Assembly: GCA_027450185.1 (NCBI GenBank)
Contig: DAIDKF010000016.1
Location: 1-50,506, forward strand
DNA: 50,506 bases
Origin: Granulicella sp.
Lineage (GTDB): Bacteria; Acidobacteriota; Terriglobia; Terriglobales; Acidobacteriaceae
Direction of reading: 5' to 3'
Part shown: in pieces, positions 9,343 to 20,012 of the stretch
How the letters are laid out: the number at the start of each line of letters is the position of its first letter
Position numbering within the stretch: the stretch's first letter is position 1
Notes under the pieces: generated by a model
Told to the model about the DNA's origin: nothing
What the model saw: only the letters and a program-made list of their open reading frames with translations
The model's database searches: none
Position numbers and translations under genes: made by a program

Positions 9343-10308
9343 ATGCGAGCCATACAGATCAAACACACAGGCGGGCCAGAGGTGATGGATGTGGTCGAGC
9401 TGCCGACGCCCGAACCTGGAGCGGGGCAGGTGCTGGTTAAGGTGGAAGCGGCCGGGGTGAATTTCATCGACACGTATCTGCGCGAGGGACGCTATCCGGC
9501 GGAGCTTCCGTTTACTCCCGGGCAGGAGGCGGCGGGGACGATAGCGGCGCTCGGGGGCGGAGTGAGTGGCTTCGCGGTGGGTGATCGCGTGGCATGGAAT
9601 GGTACGCGCGGGACCTATGCGGAGTTTGCGTGCGCGCCGGCCTCTGATCTGCTGAAGATTCCCGATGGGATGAGCTTTGAACAGGCGGCGGCTATTCTGC
9701 TGCAGGGGATGACGGCGCACTACCTGTCCCACGATACGCATGCGATTCGGGCGGGCGAGACGGTGTTGATCCATGCAGGTGCGGGCGGCGTGGGACTACT
9801 GCTGACGCAGATGGCGAAGCGTCTGGGAGCGCGGGTGCTGACGACGGTTTCGACGCAGCAGAAGGCGGAGTTGTCACGCGGCGCGGGAGCGGACAAGGTG
9901 GTGCTGTATACGACGGAGAGCTTTGCCGAAGAGGTGAAGCGACAGACAGACGGTGATGGCCTGCCGGTGGTATACGACTCAGTGGGCAAGACGACGTTTG
10001 AGGATTCGCTGAGGTGCTTGCGGCCGCGGGGACTGCTGGCGCTCTATGGTGCGTCGAGTGGGCCGGTGCCGCCGATGGATCCGATACGGCTGATGGCCGG
10101 GTCGTTGTACCTGACGCGGCCTACGCTGAAGGACTATGTGCGGACGCGGAGTGAGTTGGAGCGTAGAGCCGGGGACGTGTTTGGATGGGTTGCGCGAGGC
10201 GCGTTGCATGTACGCGTCGGCGCGAGTTACCGGCTGGAGGATGCGGCGCAGGCACATCGGGACCTGGAAGGACGGAAGACGACGGGCAAGGTGCTGCTGA
10301 CGCTGTAG
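9343..10308 (+). CDS. NADPH:quinone oxidoreductase, zinc-free medium-chain dehydrogenase family
   Basis: 321 residues, the usual length of the QOR group. The N-terminal GroES-like domain has GVNFIDTYLREGRYP and PFTPGQEAAGTI; the nucleotide-binding fold has HAGAGGVGLLLTQMAK (AxxGxxG type, fitting NADPH). Zinc-binding Cys and His residues of alcohol dehydrogenases are absent, which fits a quinone or enone reductase. It is a soluble enzyme and may follow the upstream glycosyltransferase in one transcript, though no shared function is evident. Confidence 0.9.
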   Translation: MRAIQIKHTGGPEVMDVVELPTPEPGAGQVLVKVEAAGVNFIDTYLREGRYPAELPFTPGQEAAGTIAALGGGVSGFAVGDRVAWNGTRGTYAEFACAPASDLLKIPDGMSFEQAAAILLQGMTAHYLSHDTHAIRAGETVLIHAGAGGVGLLLTQMAKRLGARVLTTVSTQQKAELSRGAGADKVVLYTTESFAEEVKRQTDGDGLPVVYDSVGKTTFEDSLRCLRPRGLLALYGASSGPVPPMDPIRLMAGSLYLTRPTLKDYVRTRSELERRAGDVFGWVARGALHVRVGASYRLEDAAQAHRDLEGRKTTGKVLLTL

Positions 10309-10534
10309 TGCAAGGGAGGGTGCGTGGCGGCTGCCGGAGGCGGAAGCGATGCTGCGCATGACGATGCAATCGGGAACGCCACGGGGAGTCCGCCGTTCAC
10401 GGTGTTGCCGGAGAACGAGCTGGGCATGCGGAGTAACGAGCGGCGGGAGATGTTTCCGATTTCCTCAGGGGAGGCCGTACACTGGAAGCTCGCTCGTACT
10501 TCCTGCGTTGCTGTGATCAAAGCAACGCGCCAGA
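10309..10534 (+). other. Gap before the riboswitch, with an 8-bp inverted repeat
   Basis: No convincing gene. GCGTTGCT (10505-10512) and AGCAACGC (10521-10528) form a perfect 8-bp stem with an 8-base loop just before the riboswitch. It lacks a U-run, so it may be a weak end signal for the upstream gene, an operator, or part of the leader RNA. Short frames here on either strand look like chance. Confidence 0.4.
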
Positions 10535-10760
10535 TTTTCACGCTACCGCAAAGGGATGTTCGGGAAGCGCGGTGAAAATCCGCCACTGCCCCGCAACTGT
10601 GATGCGCGCACCTTGCTGTCGTGTTTGAAGCGAAGTTGCAAGGTGAAACAGGCCTGGAAGCTCCCACTGATTGTTCAATGGACATCGGGAAGGGAAGCGC
10701 TCCGTAGTCCAAGGGCCAGTTTTGAAATCGCGCCAGTCAGGAGACCGGTTCCGCTGCTGT
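10535..10760 (+). promoter_or_regulatory. Cobalamin (B12) riboswitch
   Basis: The core elements are clear: GGGAAGCGCGGTGAAAATCC at about 10562-10581, the B12 box CTGCCCCGCAACTGTGATG at 10586-10604, and the closing AGTCAGGAGACCGG at 10735-10748. A variable stem ACCTTGC/GCAAGGT lies between. Limits are approximate by about 10 bases. The ribosome site of the downstream TonB receptor gene lies about 40 bases past the closing element, so adenosylcobalamin binding most likely lowers its expression, by either transcription or translation. Confidence 0.92.
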
Positions 10761-10802
10761 TGTGCCTGCCACGCTTCCGAAGGGGGAGCGGAGGAGAACA
10801 CT

Positions 10803-13328
10803 ATGCAATTGTCTCTGAGCCGCATTGCGGCCAGTCCGTCGTTACGCGCGAGGATTACCGGGCGCGTCGTTTTCACACTTCTTGGATTTCTGCTTTCTAC
10901 CTGTGCGCAGGCGGTGGTGGTTCGCGGCCGCGTTACGGATGCACTGGGCCGGCCGGTGCCTGGTGGCAATGTGCGGCTGGTGCAGGCGGGCAAGGTCGTC
11001 GCCATAGGGTATGCGGGCGCGGATGGGACGTTTGAGATTCGGTCGTCGGAGGCGGGGAGGTTCACGCTGCTGGGTTCGGCGGGAGGATTTCTGCCGGCGA
11101 TCGGGGTGGACTTCTATGGCGGGACCACCGATGTGATCGATCAGGATGTGGTGCTGGCTGCGAACACGGTGCGGCAGGACATCACGGTGACTGCAACGGG
11201 TATTCCGACACCGCTGCCGCAGTTGACCTCACCGGTGAGCATGATTCCGGGTGAGGCGCTGGATCTGCATCTGGGCGTGATTGATGAGATGCGCCAGACG
11301 CCCGGAGCCTTCATGGTGCAGAGCGGGCAGACGGGGGGAGTAACGAGCCTGTTTATGCGCGGCGGCAACTCTACGGCAAACCTGGTGATGATTGATGGAA
11401 TGCCCGCCGATGATGTGGGAGGAACGTTCGACTTTGGCACCGTGAGTTCGGCGGCGATCAGCAAGATCGTAGTGGTGCGGGGGCCAGACTCCGCGATGTA
11501 CGGCACGGACGCCGGGGCGGGCGTGGTCAACATTGAGACGCCACGGGGAACGACGCTGGAGCCGGTGATTAACTACGCGGGGGACGCGGGCGATCTGCAT
11601 ACGTGGCACAACGAGGTGTCACTGGGCGGAACGCTCCAGAGGCTGGATTACTATGGCGCGTTTTCGCGACTGGATACATCGAATGCGCTGCCGCTGGACA
11701 GGTATCACACTGGGACGGCTGCGATTAATGTTGGCTATGACTTCAATGGCAACACGCAGATGCGCTTCACGATTCGCAACGCGGATTCGGTGTCGGGCGT
11801 GCCGGGGCCGTTCGACTTTCAGGGGGTTTCGCAGAATAATCGGCAGGGGGACCAGGACCTGTACGCGGGCTTGACGCTGGAGAACCGCTACAAGGGCAAG
11901 TGGCACAACCTGCTTCGCTATGGCATCGCACGCAAGCGCGAGCAGGAGCAGGAGTTTGCAGCGGGTGGAAATTTTCTAGAGAACGATCCCGGGCAATATG
12001 GACCGGGATATGTCGGGAATGTGGTGACGATTCGCGGGGCGAATGGATATTCCGCGACCGGGCAGGTACAGCTCTACACGGGCAACAACTACGATCAGGA
12101 CAACAACCGCGACCAGTTGTACTACCAGAGTGATTACAGCTTTTCGCCGCACCTGACGGGGTTGTTCGGATTCCGCTACGACAATGAGCGGGGATCGTTC
12201 AACGACTATGATCCAAGCTACGATTACGTCGAGCATGAGCAGATTCAGCGCACGAATTTCGAGTACAACCTGCAATTTCAGGGGGAGTTCTGGAACCGGC
12301 TGTTTTACTCGGCTGGCGGCGCGCTGGAGAAGAACCATCTGTACGGGATTGCCGGAACGCCGCGGCTGGGGCTGAGTTACGTTCCGGTGCGCGCGGCGCA
12401 CAAGTGGTTTCATGGAACGCGGTTCCGGGCCAATGCGGCGACGGGAGTGCAGGAACCGACGCTGCAGATGCAGTACAACAGCTTGTACGCGGAACTACTG
12501 GCAGCTGGGGATGAGAACTACATCCAGCAGTATCAGGTGGCGCCGCAGGGTGCGGAACGCTCACGCACCTACGACCTCGGCATGGACCAGAACATCCGGG
12601 GAGAGAAGCTGGTGCTGAAGGCCGGCTACTTTCACAACGTGTTCGATCACCAGATCGAGGGGGTCAGCGGATTGGCGCTGGCGCAGTATTTCAATCTGAA
12701 TCCGAATCCGTCGCCGGGCAGCCCGGACGCAGCGTATGTCTCCTTTCTGGAGAGCCAAACGGCGTACGTCAACTCACTGGCATTCCTTGCGCAGGGTGCG
12801 GAGGCCGAGGTGGCCTGGCAGCCCAGGCCGAGCCTGCTGATACGCGGGGGGTATACGTACCTGGACACACGCGTGGTGCAGTCGTTCTCGTCCGACGCGA
12901 TCGCTGCCAACCAGGGGACGGCAGATGCAAATCCCAACTTCCCGAATACTCCGATTGGCATCTTCAGTCCGCTGGTGGGGGCCAGGCCGTTCCGGCGAGC
13001 TCCGCATACGGGCTACTTCGACGCGCAGTACACGCGGTCGAAGCTGGCGCTTACGCTCCAGGGAGCCATGGCCAGCCGCAGCGATGACTCGACGTTTCTG
13101 GAGTACTCCGACCTCAACGGCGGCAATACGTTGCTGCTGCCCAATCGCGACCTGGACTTCGGTTACGTGAAGCTGGATATGAGCTTAACGTACGCGCTGA
13201 AGCATGGTTTTACGTACTTTGCGCAGATGAATAATCTGCTCAATGACCAGCATATTGGACCGATCGGGTATCCGGGATTGCCGCTAACGTTTCGAACGGG
13301 CTTGAGGCTTCGGCTGGGCGGGGACTAG
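10803..13328 (+). CDS. TonB-dependent outer-membrane receptor, probable cobalamin/corrinoid transporter (BtuB-like)
   Basis: 841 residues from ATG 10803, which sits behind GGAGGAG and downstream of the cobalamin riboswitch; control by that switch is the main evidence for corrinoid uptake. After a signal sequence (to about residue 37) comes a carboxypeptidase-regulatory-like domain (about 38-120; RGRVTDALGRPVPGGNVRLV), then a TonB box-like DITVTATG at about 126-133. The plug domain follows with LFMRGGNSTANLVMIDGMP and VVRGPDSAMYGTDAGAGVVN, then a long beta-barrel ending GLRLRLGGD. E. coli BtuB lacks the extra N-terminal domain, which is common in Acidobacteriota and Bacteroidota receptors. Substrate is inferred, not shown. 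Confidence 0.88.
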   Translation: MQLSLSRIAASPSLRARITGRVVFTLLGFLLSTCAQAVVVRGRVTDALGRPVPGGNVRLVQAGKVVAIGYAGADGTFEIRSSEAGRFTLLGSAGGFLPAIGVDFYGGTTDVIDQDVVLAANTVRQDITVTATGIPTPLPQLTSPVSMIPGEALDLHLGVIDEMRQTPGAFMVQSGQTGGVTSLFMRGGNSTANLVMIDGMPADDVGGTFDFGTVSSAAISKIVVVRGPDSAMYGTDAGAGVVNIETPRGTTLEPVINYAGDAGDLHTWHNEVSLGGTLQRLDYYGAFSRLDTSNALPLDRYHTGTAAINVGYDFNGNTQMRFTIRNADSVSGVPGPFDFQGVSQNNRQGDQDLYAGLTLENRYKGKWHNLLRYGIARKREQEQEFAAGGNFLENDPGQYGPGYVGNVVTIRGANGYSATGQVQLYTGNNYDQDNNRDQLYYQSDYSFSPHLTGLFGFRYDNERGSFNDYDPSYDYVEHEQIQRTNFEYNLQFQGEFWNRLFYSAGGALEKNHLYGIAGTPRLGLSYVPVRAAHKWFHGTRFRANAATGVQEPTLQMQYNSLYAELLAAGDENYIQQYQVAPQGAERSRTYDLGMDQNIRGEKLVLKAGYFHNVFDHQIEGVSGLALAQYFNLNPNPSPGSPDAAYVSFLESQTAYVNSLAFLAQGAEAEVAWQPRPSLLIRGGYTYLDTRVVQSFSSDAIAANQGTADANPNFPNTPIGIFSPLVGARPFRRAPHTGYFDAQYTRSKLALTLQGAMASRSDDSTFLEYSDLNGGNTLLLPNRDLDFGYVKLDMSLTYALKHGFTYFAQMNNLLNDQHIGPIGYPGLPLTFRTGLRLRLGGD

Positions 13329-13458
13329 GGGAGAGGACTGGGGATGACCCGCAACCCCTGGGGGCTGAGTCAGCGCCCGGGGGCTTGGGGTACGATTAGC
13401 CGGGGGCAAAGTGCCACCAGAGCAGCGTATTCACCGTCTAAGGTTTTGGAGGAAGACT

Positions 13459-14403
13459 ATGTCCAAGATATTTTGCAGGAAGTTCTCACCGGTATGGCTC
13501 GCCGGGCTGGTGGTTGCGGCGCTGCCGATGTTTGCTCAGGATATTCCCGTGGAGGGACCACTGCCAACCACAGCGCTGGTGATGGTGCAGTCGAAGAACC
13601 AGGTGCCGCTGGATCCGGCCGCGCTGAAGTTGAAGGTGGACGGCCGCGAGACGCCGATCACGGCGGTTGCGCCGATCCCTCCGGCGGCCGAACAGATTGC
13701 CATTCTGATCGATGATGGGCTACGGTTTTCGTTCAGCAACCAGCTCGACGAATTTGCTGACTTCATCAATGCGCTTCCCCAAGGAGCTAAGGTGATGGTT
13801 GGCTACATGCGCAATGGCATTGTGCTTGGAAATCAAGGCTTCTCCGCGGACCATGCAGCGGTGGCCAAGCAGTTGCGGATGCCCATCGCGATGGCCGGGG
13901 TCGATGGCAGCCCATACTTTACACTGTCGAACTTTGTAAAGAACTGGCCTTCGAACCAGCCGGGTGCGCGTTTCGTGTTATTGATTACCAACGGCATTGA
14001 TCCGTACAACGGCAGCTACTCGATCATGAATCAGGACAGCCCGTACGTGCAGACTGCGCAGGAAGATGCGCAGCGCGCAGGAGTTGCTGTGTACTCCATT
14101 TACTATGGGCAGTCCTGGCCAAGGCGCGCCCGGGGCAGCTTCAGCGGCCAGAGCTATCTGGAGCAGGTAGCAGAGGCGACCGGAGCGGATTCGTTCTACA
14201 TCGGTACGATCACGCCGCCGTCGCTGATGCCCTATCTGAAGGATTTTCGCAAGTCGATCGATGAGAGCTACATGCTGGGCTTCAAGGTGAGTGCGCCGCG
14301 CTTGAAGAATGACACCCTGATGCAGATCAAGGTGTCGACCGATCAACCTGGGGTAAAGATTCACGCTCCCAACGGAGTGCATCCCGGTGTCTACCTGCAG
14401 TAA
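13459..14403 (+). CDS. Secreted vWA-like protein with degenerate metal site
   Basis: 314 residues with a clear signal sequence (to about residue 26, ending MFAQ). The fold pattern is that of a von Willebrand A domain (strand IAILIDDG, strand RFVLLITNG, then VAVYSIYYG) and resembles the secreted vWA family expanded in Acidobacteriota. The metal-binding DxSxS motif is replaced by DDGLRFS and the usual SDG by TNG, so ordinary MIDAS chemistry is doubtful. GGAGGA precedes ATG 13459. It lies 130 bp after the TonB receptor gene and ends in a strong terminator, so it may be the second gene of the B12-controlled unit (inference). Confidence 0.75.
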   Translation: MSKIFCRKFSPVWLAGLVVAALPMFAQDIPVEGPLPTTALVMVQSKNQVPLDPAALKLKVDGRETPITAVAPIPPAAEQIAILIDDGLRFSFSNQLDEFADFINALPQGAKVMVGYMRNGIVLGNQGFSADHAAVAKQLRMPIAMAGVDGSPYFTLSNFVKNWPSNQPGARFVLLITNGIDPYNGSYSIMNQDSPYVQTAQEDAQRAGVAVYSIYYGQSWPRRARGSFSGQSYLEQVAEATGADSFYIGTITPPSLMPYLKDFRKSIDESYMLGFKVSAPRLKNDTLMQIKVSTDQPGVKIHAPNGVHPGVYLQ

Positions 14404-14456
14404 GGCGTCTTCCCGCAGCCATTCGGAGCGGGGAGTTGGCCTGACGGTATTGAAAA

Positions 14457-14484
14457 GGGGTACGGCTTTGGCCGTGCCCTTTTT
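14457..14484 (+). terminator. Intrinsic terminator
   Basis: GGGTACGGC and GCCGTGCCC pair over 9 bp (one G-T) around a TTTG loop, flanked by an A-run before and TTTTT after. It ends the receptor-vWA unit and separates it from the decarboxylase gene. Confidence 0.85.
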
Positions 14485-14555
14485 GCTGGCTGCCAGCCTC
14501 AAATTCGTGTGTCTTTGATCGGGAGACTGTACCATGAAAAAGGAACGAGAGGTGT

Positions 14556-16991
14556 ATGAACGAAGGTCGTTGGGTGCTGTTGATTGCTAGTGAGGTGGGT
14601 GGGACGGATTCGGTTTCGGACCGCGCCATGGAGCGGCTGGTTGAGGCCATTGCTGCAGAAGGCTATGAAGTCGTCAGGACGTCGACGCCGGAGGACGGGT
14701 TATCTCTCGTGACCTCCGATCCATCGCATAGTGCGATTCTGCTGGATTGGGATCTCGAAGGGGAGAACCAGTTTGATGAGCGTGTCGCGCTCAAGATTCT
14801 TCGCGCAGTGCGCCGGCGCAACAAGAAGATTCCAATCTTTCTGATTGCTGACCGAACGCTGGTCAGCGAGTTGCCGCTTGAGGTCGTCAAGCAGGTGCAT
14901 GAGTACATCCATCTGTTTGGCGACACACCTGCGTTCATCGCCAACCGCGTTGACTTTGCCGTGGAGCGCTATCACGAGCAGTTGCTGCCGCCTTATTTTC
15001 GTGAGTTGAAAAAGTACACCGATCAGGGTGCGTACTCGTGGGACGCGCCGGGACACATGGGTGGTGTTGCGTATCTGAAACACCCGATCGGTATGGAGTT
15101 CCACAAGTTTTTCGGTGAGAACATCATGCGGTCCGACCTGGGTATTTCGACCTCGCCGCTGGGATCGTGGCTCGATCACCTGGGACCTCCGGGGGAGAGC
15201 GAACGCAATGCGGCGCGCATCTTCGGGGCTGACTGGACGTTCTATGTGCTGGGCGGTTCGTCGGCCTCCAACCAGATCGTCGGGCACGGAGTGATCGCGC
15301 AAGATGACATCGTGCTGGCCGATGCGAACTGCCACAAGTCTATCTGTCATTCGTTGACGGTGACCGGCGCGCGTCCTGTGTACTTCAAGCCGACACGCAA
15401 CGGCTACGGGATGATTGGCCTGGTGCCGATCAAGCGGTTCAGTCCTGAAAATGTGCAGGCGCTGATCGATCGGAGCCCGTTTACGGCAGGCGCACGATCG
15501 AAGGCGCCGACGTATGCGGTGGTGACGAACTCGACCTATGACGGGCTCTGCTACAACGTTGATCGCGTGGTGGAGGAGTTGGCCAAGAGCGTGCCGCGCG
15601 TCCACTTCGACGAGGCGTGGTATGCCTATGCGAAGTTCCACGAGATCTATCGCGGACGGTATGCGATGGGTGTGCCGGATGAGATGCCGGGGCGTCCGGT
15701 GATCTTCTCCACGCAGTCAACGCACAAGATGCTGGCGGCATTTTCCATGGCGTCGATGGTGCACATCAAGCTCAGCCCACGGGCGACGCTGGACTACGAT
15801 CAGTTCAACGAGGCGTTCATGATGCACGGCAGCACCTCGCCGTTCTATCCGCTGATTGCTTCGATCGACGTGGCTGCGGCGATGATGGATGAGCCCGCCG
15901 GTCCGACGCTGATGAGCGAAACGCTGCAGGATGCGATCAGCTTTCGCAAGGCGATGAGCTCGATTGCGCATCGGCTGCGCCAGGCCGAACAGGGCTGGTT
16001 CTTTCGCCTTTACCAACCAGAGCATGTCTTCGATCCGCTGGATGGCAAGACGTATCTGCTTGAAGAGGCGGCCGATGGATTGCTGACCAACCGCTCGAGC
16101 GCCTGGACGTTGAAGCCCGGAGAGGACTGGCATGGGTATCAGGACGAGGATATTGCCGACGATTACTGCATGCTCGATCCGGCAAAGGTTACGATCCTAT
16201 CACCCGGCGTGAATGCGCAGGGTGTGGTGGACGACTGGGGCATTCCGGCGGCGATCCTCACCGAATTTCTCGATGGCCGCCGCGTTGAAATAGCACGCAC
16301 TGGCGACTACACCGTGCTGGTGTTGTTCTCCGTGGGTACTAGTAAAGGCAAGTGGGGCGCGCTGCTGGAGAACCTGTTCGAGTTCAAGAGGCTCTATGAC
16401 AGCGAGGCTCCTTTGGAAGAGGCGCTGCCGGAGCTGGTTTCGAAGTATCCTGCGCGCTATCGCAACGTCACGCTGAAGGAGTTGAGCGACGAGATGCACG
16501 CGGTGATGCAGCAGTTGAACCTCTCTGGGCTGGTGAACGCGGCGGCGGATGAGGACTTCGATCCGGTGCTGACGCCGGCACAGACGTATCAAAAACTGCT
16601 GCGTGGTGAGACCGAGAAGGTGCGCTTTGCGGAGATGGCCGGACGCATCGCAGCGGTGATGCTGGTGCCGTATCCGCCGGGTATTCCGATGAGTATGCCG
16701 GGTGAGCGGCTGGGTGGTCCGGAGAGCCCCGTGATCAAACTGATCATGGCGATGGAGGAGTTTGGCAAGCGCTTCCCAGGCTTCGAACGCGAGACGCATG
16801 GCGTCGAGGTGGACGAGCATGGCGACTACTGGATGCGTGCTGTCATCGAAGTGCCGAATGGAAAGAAGAATGGGCGCAAGCAGAAGGGGCCGAGTTCGGC
16901 ACCGCCTGTGAAGCGGCGCAAGAAGAATTTGCCCGGGGACGATGGTCCTCCGCAACCTGGCACGCCGGTGCGGATCTCTCCGGAACGATAG
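14556..16991 (+). CDS. Orn/Lys/Arg decarboxylase, large inducible (AdiA/CadA) type
   Basis: 811 residues, fold type I PLP enzyme of the decameric bacterial group. Residues 1-130 look like the CheY-like wing domain; the PLP domain has APGHMGG, the STQSTHKMLAA motif with the Schiff-base Lys at about residue 391, and FDEAWYAYAKFHEIY. The C-terminal domain carries TILSPGVNAQG and PYPPGIPMSMPGE. Features of arginine (GKWG, PYPPGIPM) and lysine (STQSTHKML) enzymes are mixed, so the substrate cannot be fixed. Such enzymes use up protons inside the cell under acid stress. A basic, Pro-rich tail of about 45 residues extends past the usual end. No antiporter gene is adjacent. Confidence 0.9.
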   Translation: MNEGRWVLLIASEVGGTDSVSDRAMERLVEAIAAEGYEVVRTSTPEDGLSLVTSDPSHSAILLDWDLEGENQFDERVALKILRAVRRRNKKIPIFLIADRTLVSELPLEVVKQVHEYIHLFGDTPAFIANRVDFAVERYHEQLLPPYFRELKKYTDQGAYSWDAPGHMGGVAYLKHPIGMEFHKFFGENIMRSDLGISTSPLGSWLDHLGPPGESERNAARIFGADWTFYVLGGSSASNQIVGHGVIAQDDIVLADANCHKSICHSLTVTGARPVYFKPTRNGYGMIGLVPIKRFSPENVQALIDRSPFTAGARSKAPTYAVVTNSTYDGLCYNVDRVVEELAKSVPRVHFDEAWYAYAKFHEIYRGRYAMGVPDEMPGRPVIFSTQSTHKMLAAFSMASMVHIKLSPRATLDYDQFNEAFMMHGSTSPFYPLIASIDVAAAMMDEPAGPTLMSETLQDAISFRKAMSSIAHRLRQAEQGWFFRLYQPEHVFDPLDGKTYLLEEAADGLLTNRSSAWTLKPGEDWHGYQDEDIADDYCMLDPAKVTILSPGVNAQGVVDDWGIPAAILTEFLDGRRVEIARTGDYTVLVLFSVGTSKGKWGALLENLFEFKRLYDSEAPLEEALPELVSKYPARYRNVTLKELSDEMHAVMQQLNLSGLVNAAADEDFDPVLTPAQTYQKLLRGETEKVRFAEMAGRIAAVMLVPYPPGIPMSMPGERLGGPESPVIKLIMAMEEFGKRFPGFERETHGVEVDEHGDYWMRAVIEVPNGKKNGRKQKGPSSAPPVKRRKKNLPGDDGPPQPGTPVRISPER

Positions 16992-17010
16992 AGGCAGTGA
17001 GTGAAAAGCG

Positions 17011-17036
17011 AAGGCCCCGGATCTCTCCGGGGCCTT
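17011..17036. terminator. Two-way terminator between convergent genes
   Basis: AAGGCCCCGG and CCGGGGCCTT form a perfect 10-bp stem with a 6-base loop between the ends of the decarboxylase gene and groL. The outer AA/TT pairs are the only T-tract on either strand. Confidence 0.75.
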
Positions 17037-17058
17037 GCTGTTTGTGTGCGACGCGATC

Positions 17059-19129
<2,071 letters not shown>

Positions 19130-19236
19130 GTTGATGCTTCTCCTTGATTTTCTGTTGAATCGGATGTTCTGTTTTCTGCTGATTGTGAGAGAGCAAAGGT
19201 CATTCCGGGGAGTTGAAAAGCTACCCGACGGCTGCG

Positions 19237-19263
19237 TTAGCACTCTCTACTACCGACTGCTAA
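19237..19263 (-). promoter_or_regulatory. CIRCE operator (HrcA binding site)
   Basis: The plus strand reads TTAGCACTC, nine bases, then GACTGCTAA: the CIRCE inverted repeat with one mismatch in one arm. It lies about 108 bp before groS and overlaps the last bases of the -10 box, so HrcA binding would block initiation until heat shock. hrcA itself is not in the window. Confidence 0.93.
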
Positions 19264-19290
19264 TGTAGTTCATCAAGACGTCAGAGTCAA
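19262..19290 (-). promoter_or_regulatory. Sigma-70 type promoter of groS-groL
   Basis: On the minus strand, TTGACT (19290-19285) and TACATT (19267-19262) are 17 bases apart. The -10 box abuts and shares two bases with the CIRCE element. Confidence 0.8.
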
Positions 19291-19394
19291 CAACCCTTGG
19301 GTGAAATATGAGTAAAAAACACTAAGATAATATTGGTTGCCTGCGCTCGGGGTGAAAGGGGCCGAAATCAGGACTTCCGCGATAGAATCAGGCC

Positions 19395-20012
19395 ATGAGG
19401 GACGCACTAAAAAACTCCAGAGTTGGTTTGAAGATGGGCTGGGTCGCAGGCCTGGCGGTTGCAATGGCCATGGTGTCGGCGGGTGCCGCGCAGAGTACGC
19501 GGGACGATGGACATGGGCGCAAATGGAAGCCATTGCCCACCCTGGCGCACGTTGTTGTGACGGTAACGAAAGGTTTTGACGGCAAACCGATGCCCCATGC
19601 GGCGGTGGTCTTCCATGCGACGCTCAACGGCCGGGACGACGGCAATCTGGAGGTCAAGACAAACCAGGAAGGCAAGGCAACCATCGACGTCATCGAAGTT
19701 GGCAGCGACGTGACGCTGCAGGTGATTGCGAACGGGTTCTCGACCTACGCCCAGAATGTGAAGATCGATGAGCCAACCAAGCTGTTTGAGGTCAAACTGC
19801 TGCGGCCGCGTGAGCAGGTTTCGGTGTACGAGAACAACCTCGGCAAGGCATCGGAGCTGAAGCCCGGGATTCAGGAGCCTCCCCGCCCGGTGATCCCGGC
19901 GGTGAAGGTTGGTCCCACAGGTTATGCGCTTCCGCAGGACACGCCTGCAACGAATGAGTCCTCTCCGTCTTCGCAGGTCACGCCGACTTCACAGCCGGGC
20001 TCGCCACAGTGA
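19395..20012 (+). CDS. Secreted protein with carboxypeptidase-regulatory-like domain
   Basis: 205 residues. A signal sequence or single membrane anchor (about residues 13-32) precedes a beta-sandwich stretch (about 48-138) with GKPMPHAAVVFHATLNGRDD, NQEGKATIDV and GFSTYAQNVKI, the pattern of carboxypeptidase-regulatory (CarboxypepD_reg-like) domains. The C-terminal 60 residues are Pro/Ser/Thr-rich and probably unstructured. The ATG used has no clear ribosome site; ATG 19434 is an alternative. It overlaps the following dehydrogenase by four bases. Function unknown; likely a surface or periplasmic binding or structural role. Confidence 0.7.
   Translation: MRDALKNSRVGLKMGWVAGLAVAMAMVSAGAAQSTRDDGHGRKWKPLPTLAHVVVTVTKGFDGKPMPHAAVVFHATLNGRDDGNLEVKTNQEGKATIDVIEVGSDVTLQVIANGFSTYAQNVKIDEPTKLFEVKLLRPREQVSVYENNLGKASELKPGIQEPPRPVIPAVKVGPTGYALPQDTPATNESSPSSQVTPTSQPGSPQ

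Noticed and set aside
10227..10712. 161-codon minus-strand frame across the riboswitch
   Set aside because: It runs through the conserved cobalamin aptamer and into the end of the quinone reductase gene, with no recognisable domain.
19308..19340. AT-rich stretch with ATTATCTTAGT resembling a XerD half-site (possible dif)
   Set aside because: Only one half matches, and the other arm does not fit at the required spacing. I saw no convincing 28-bp dif site in the intergenic parts of the window.
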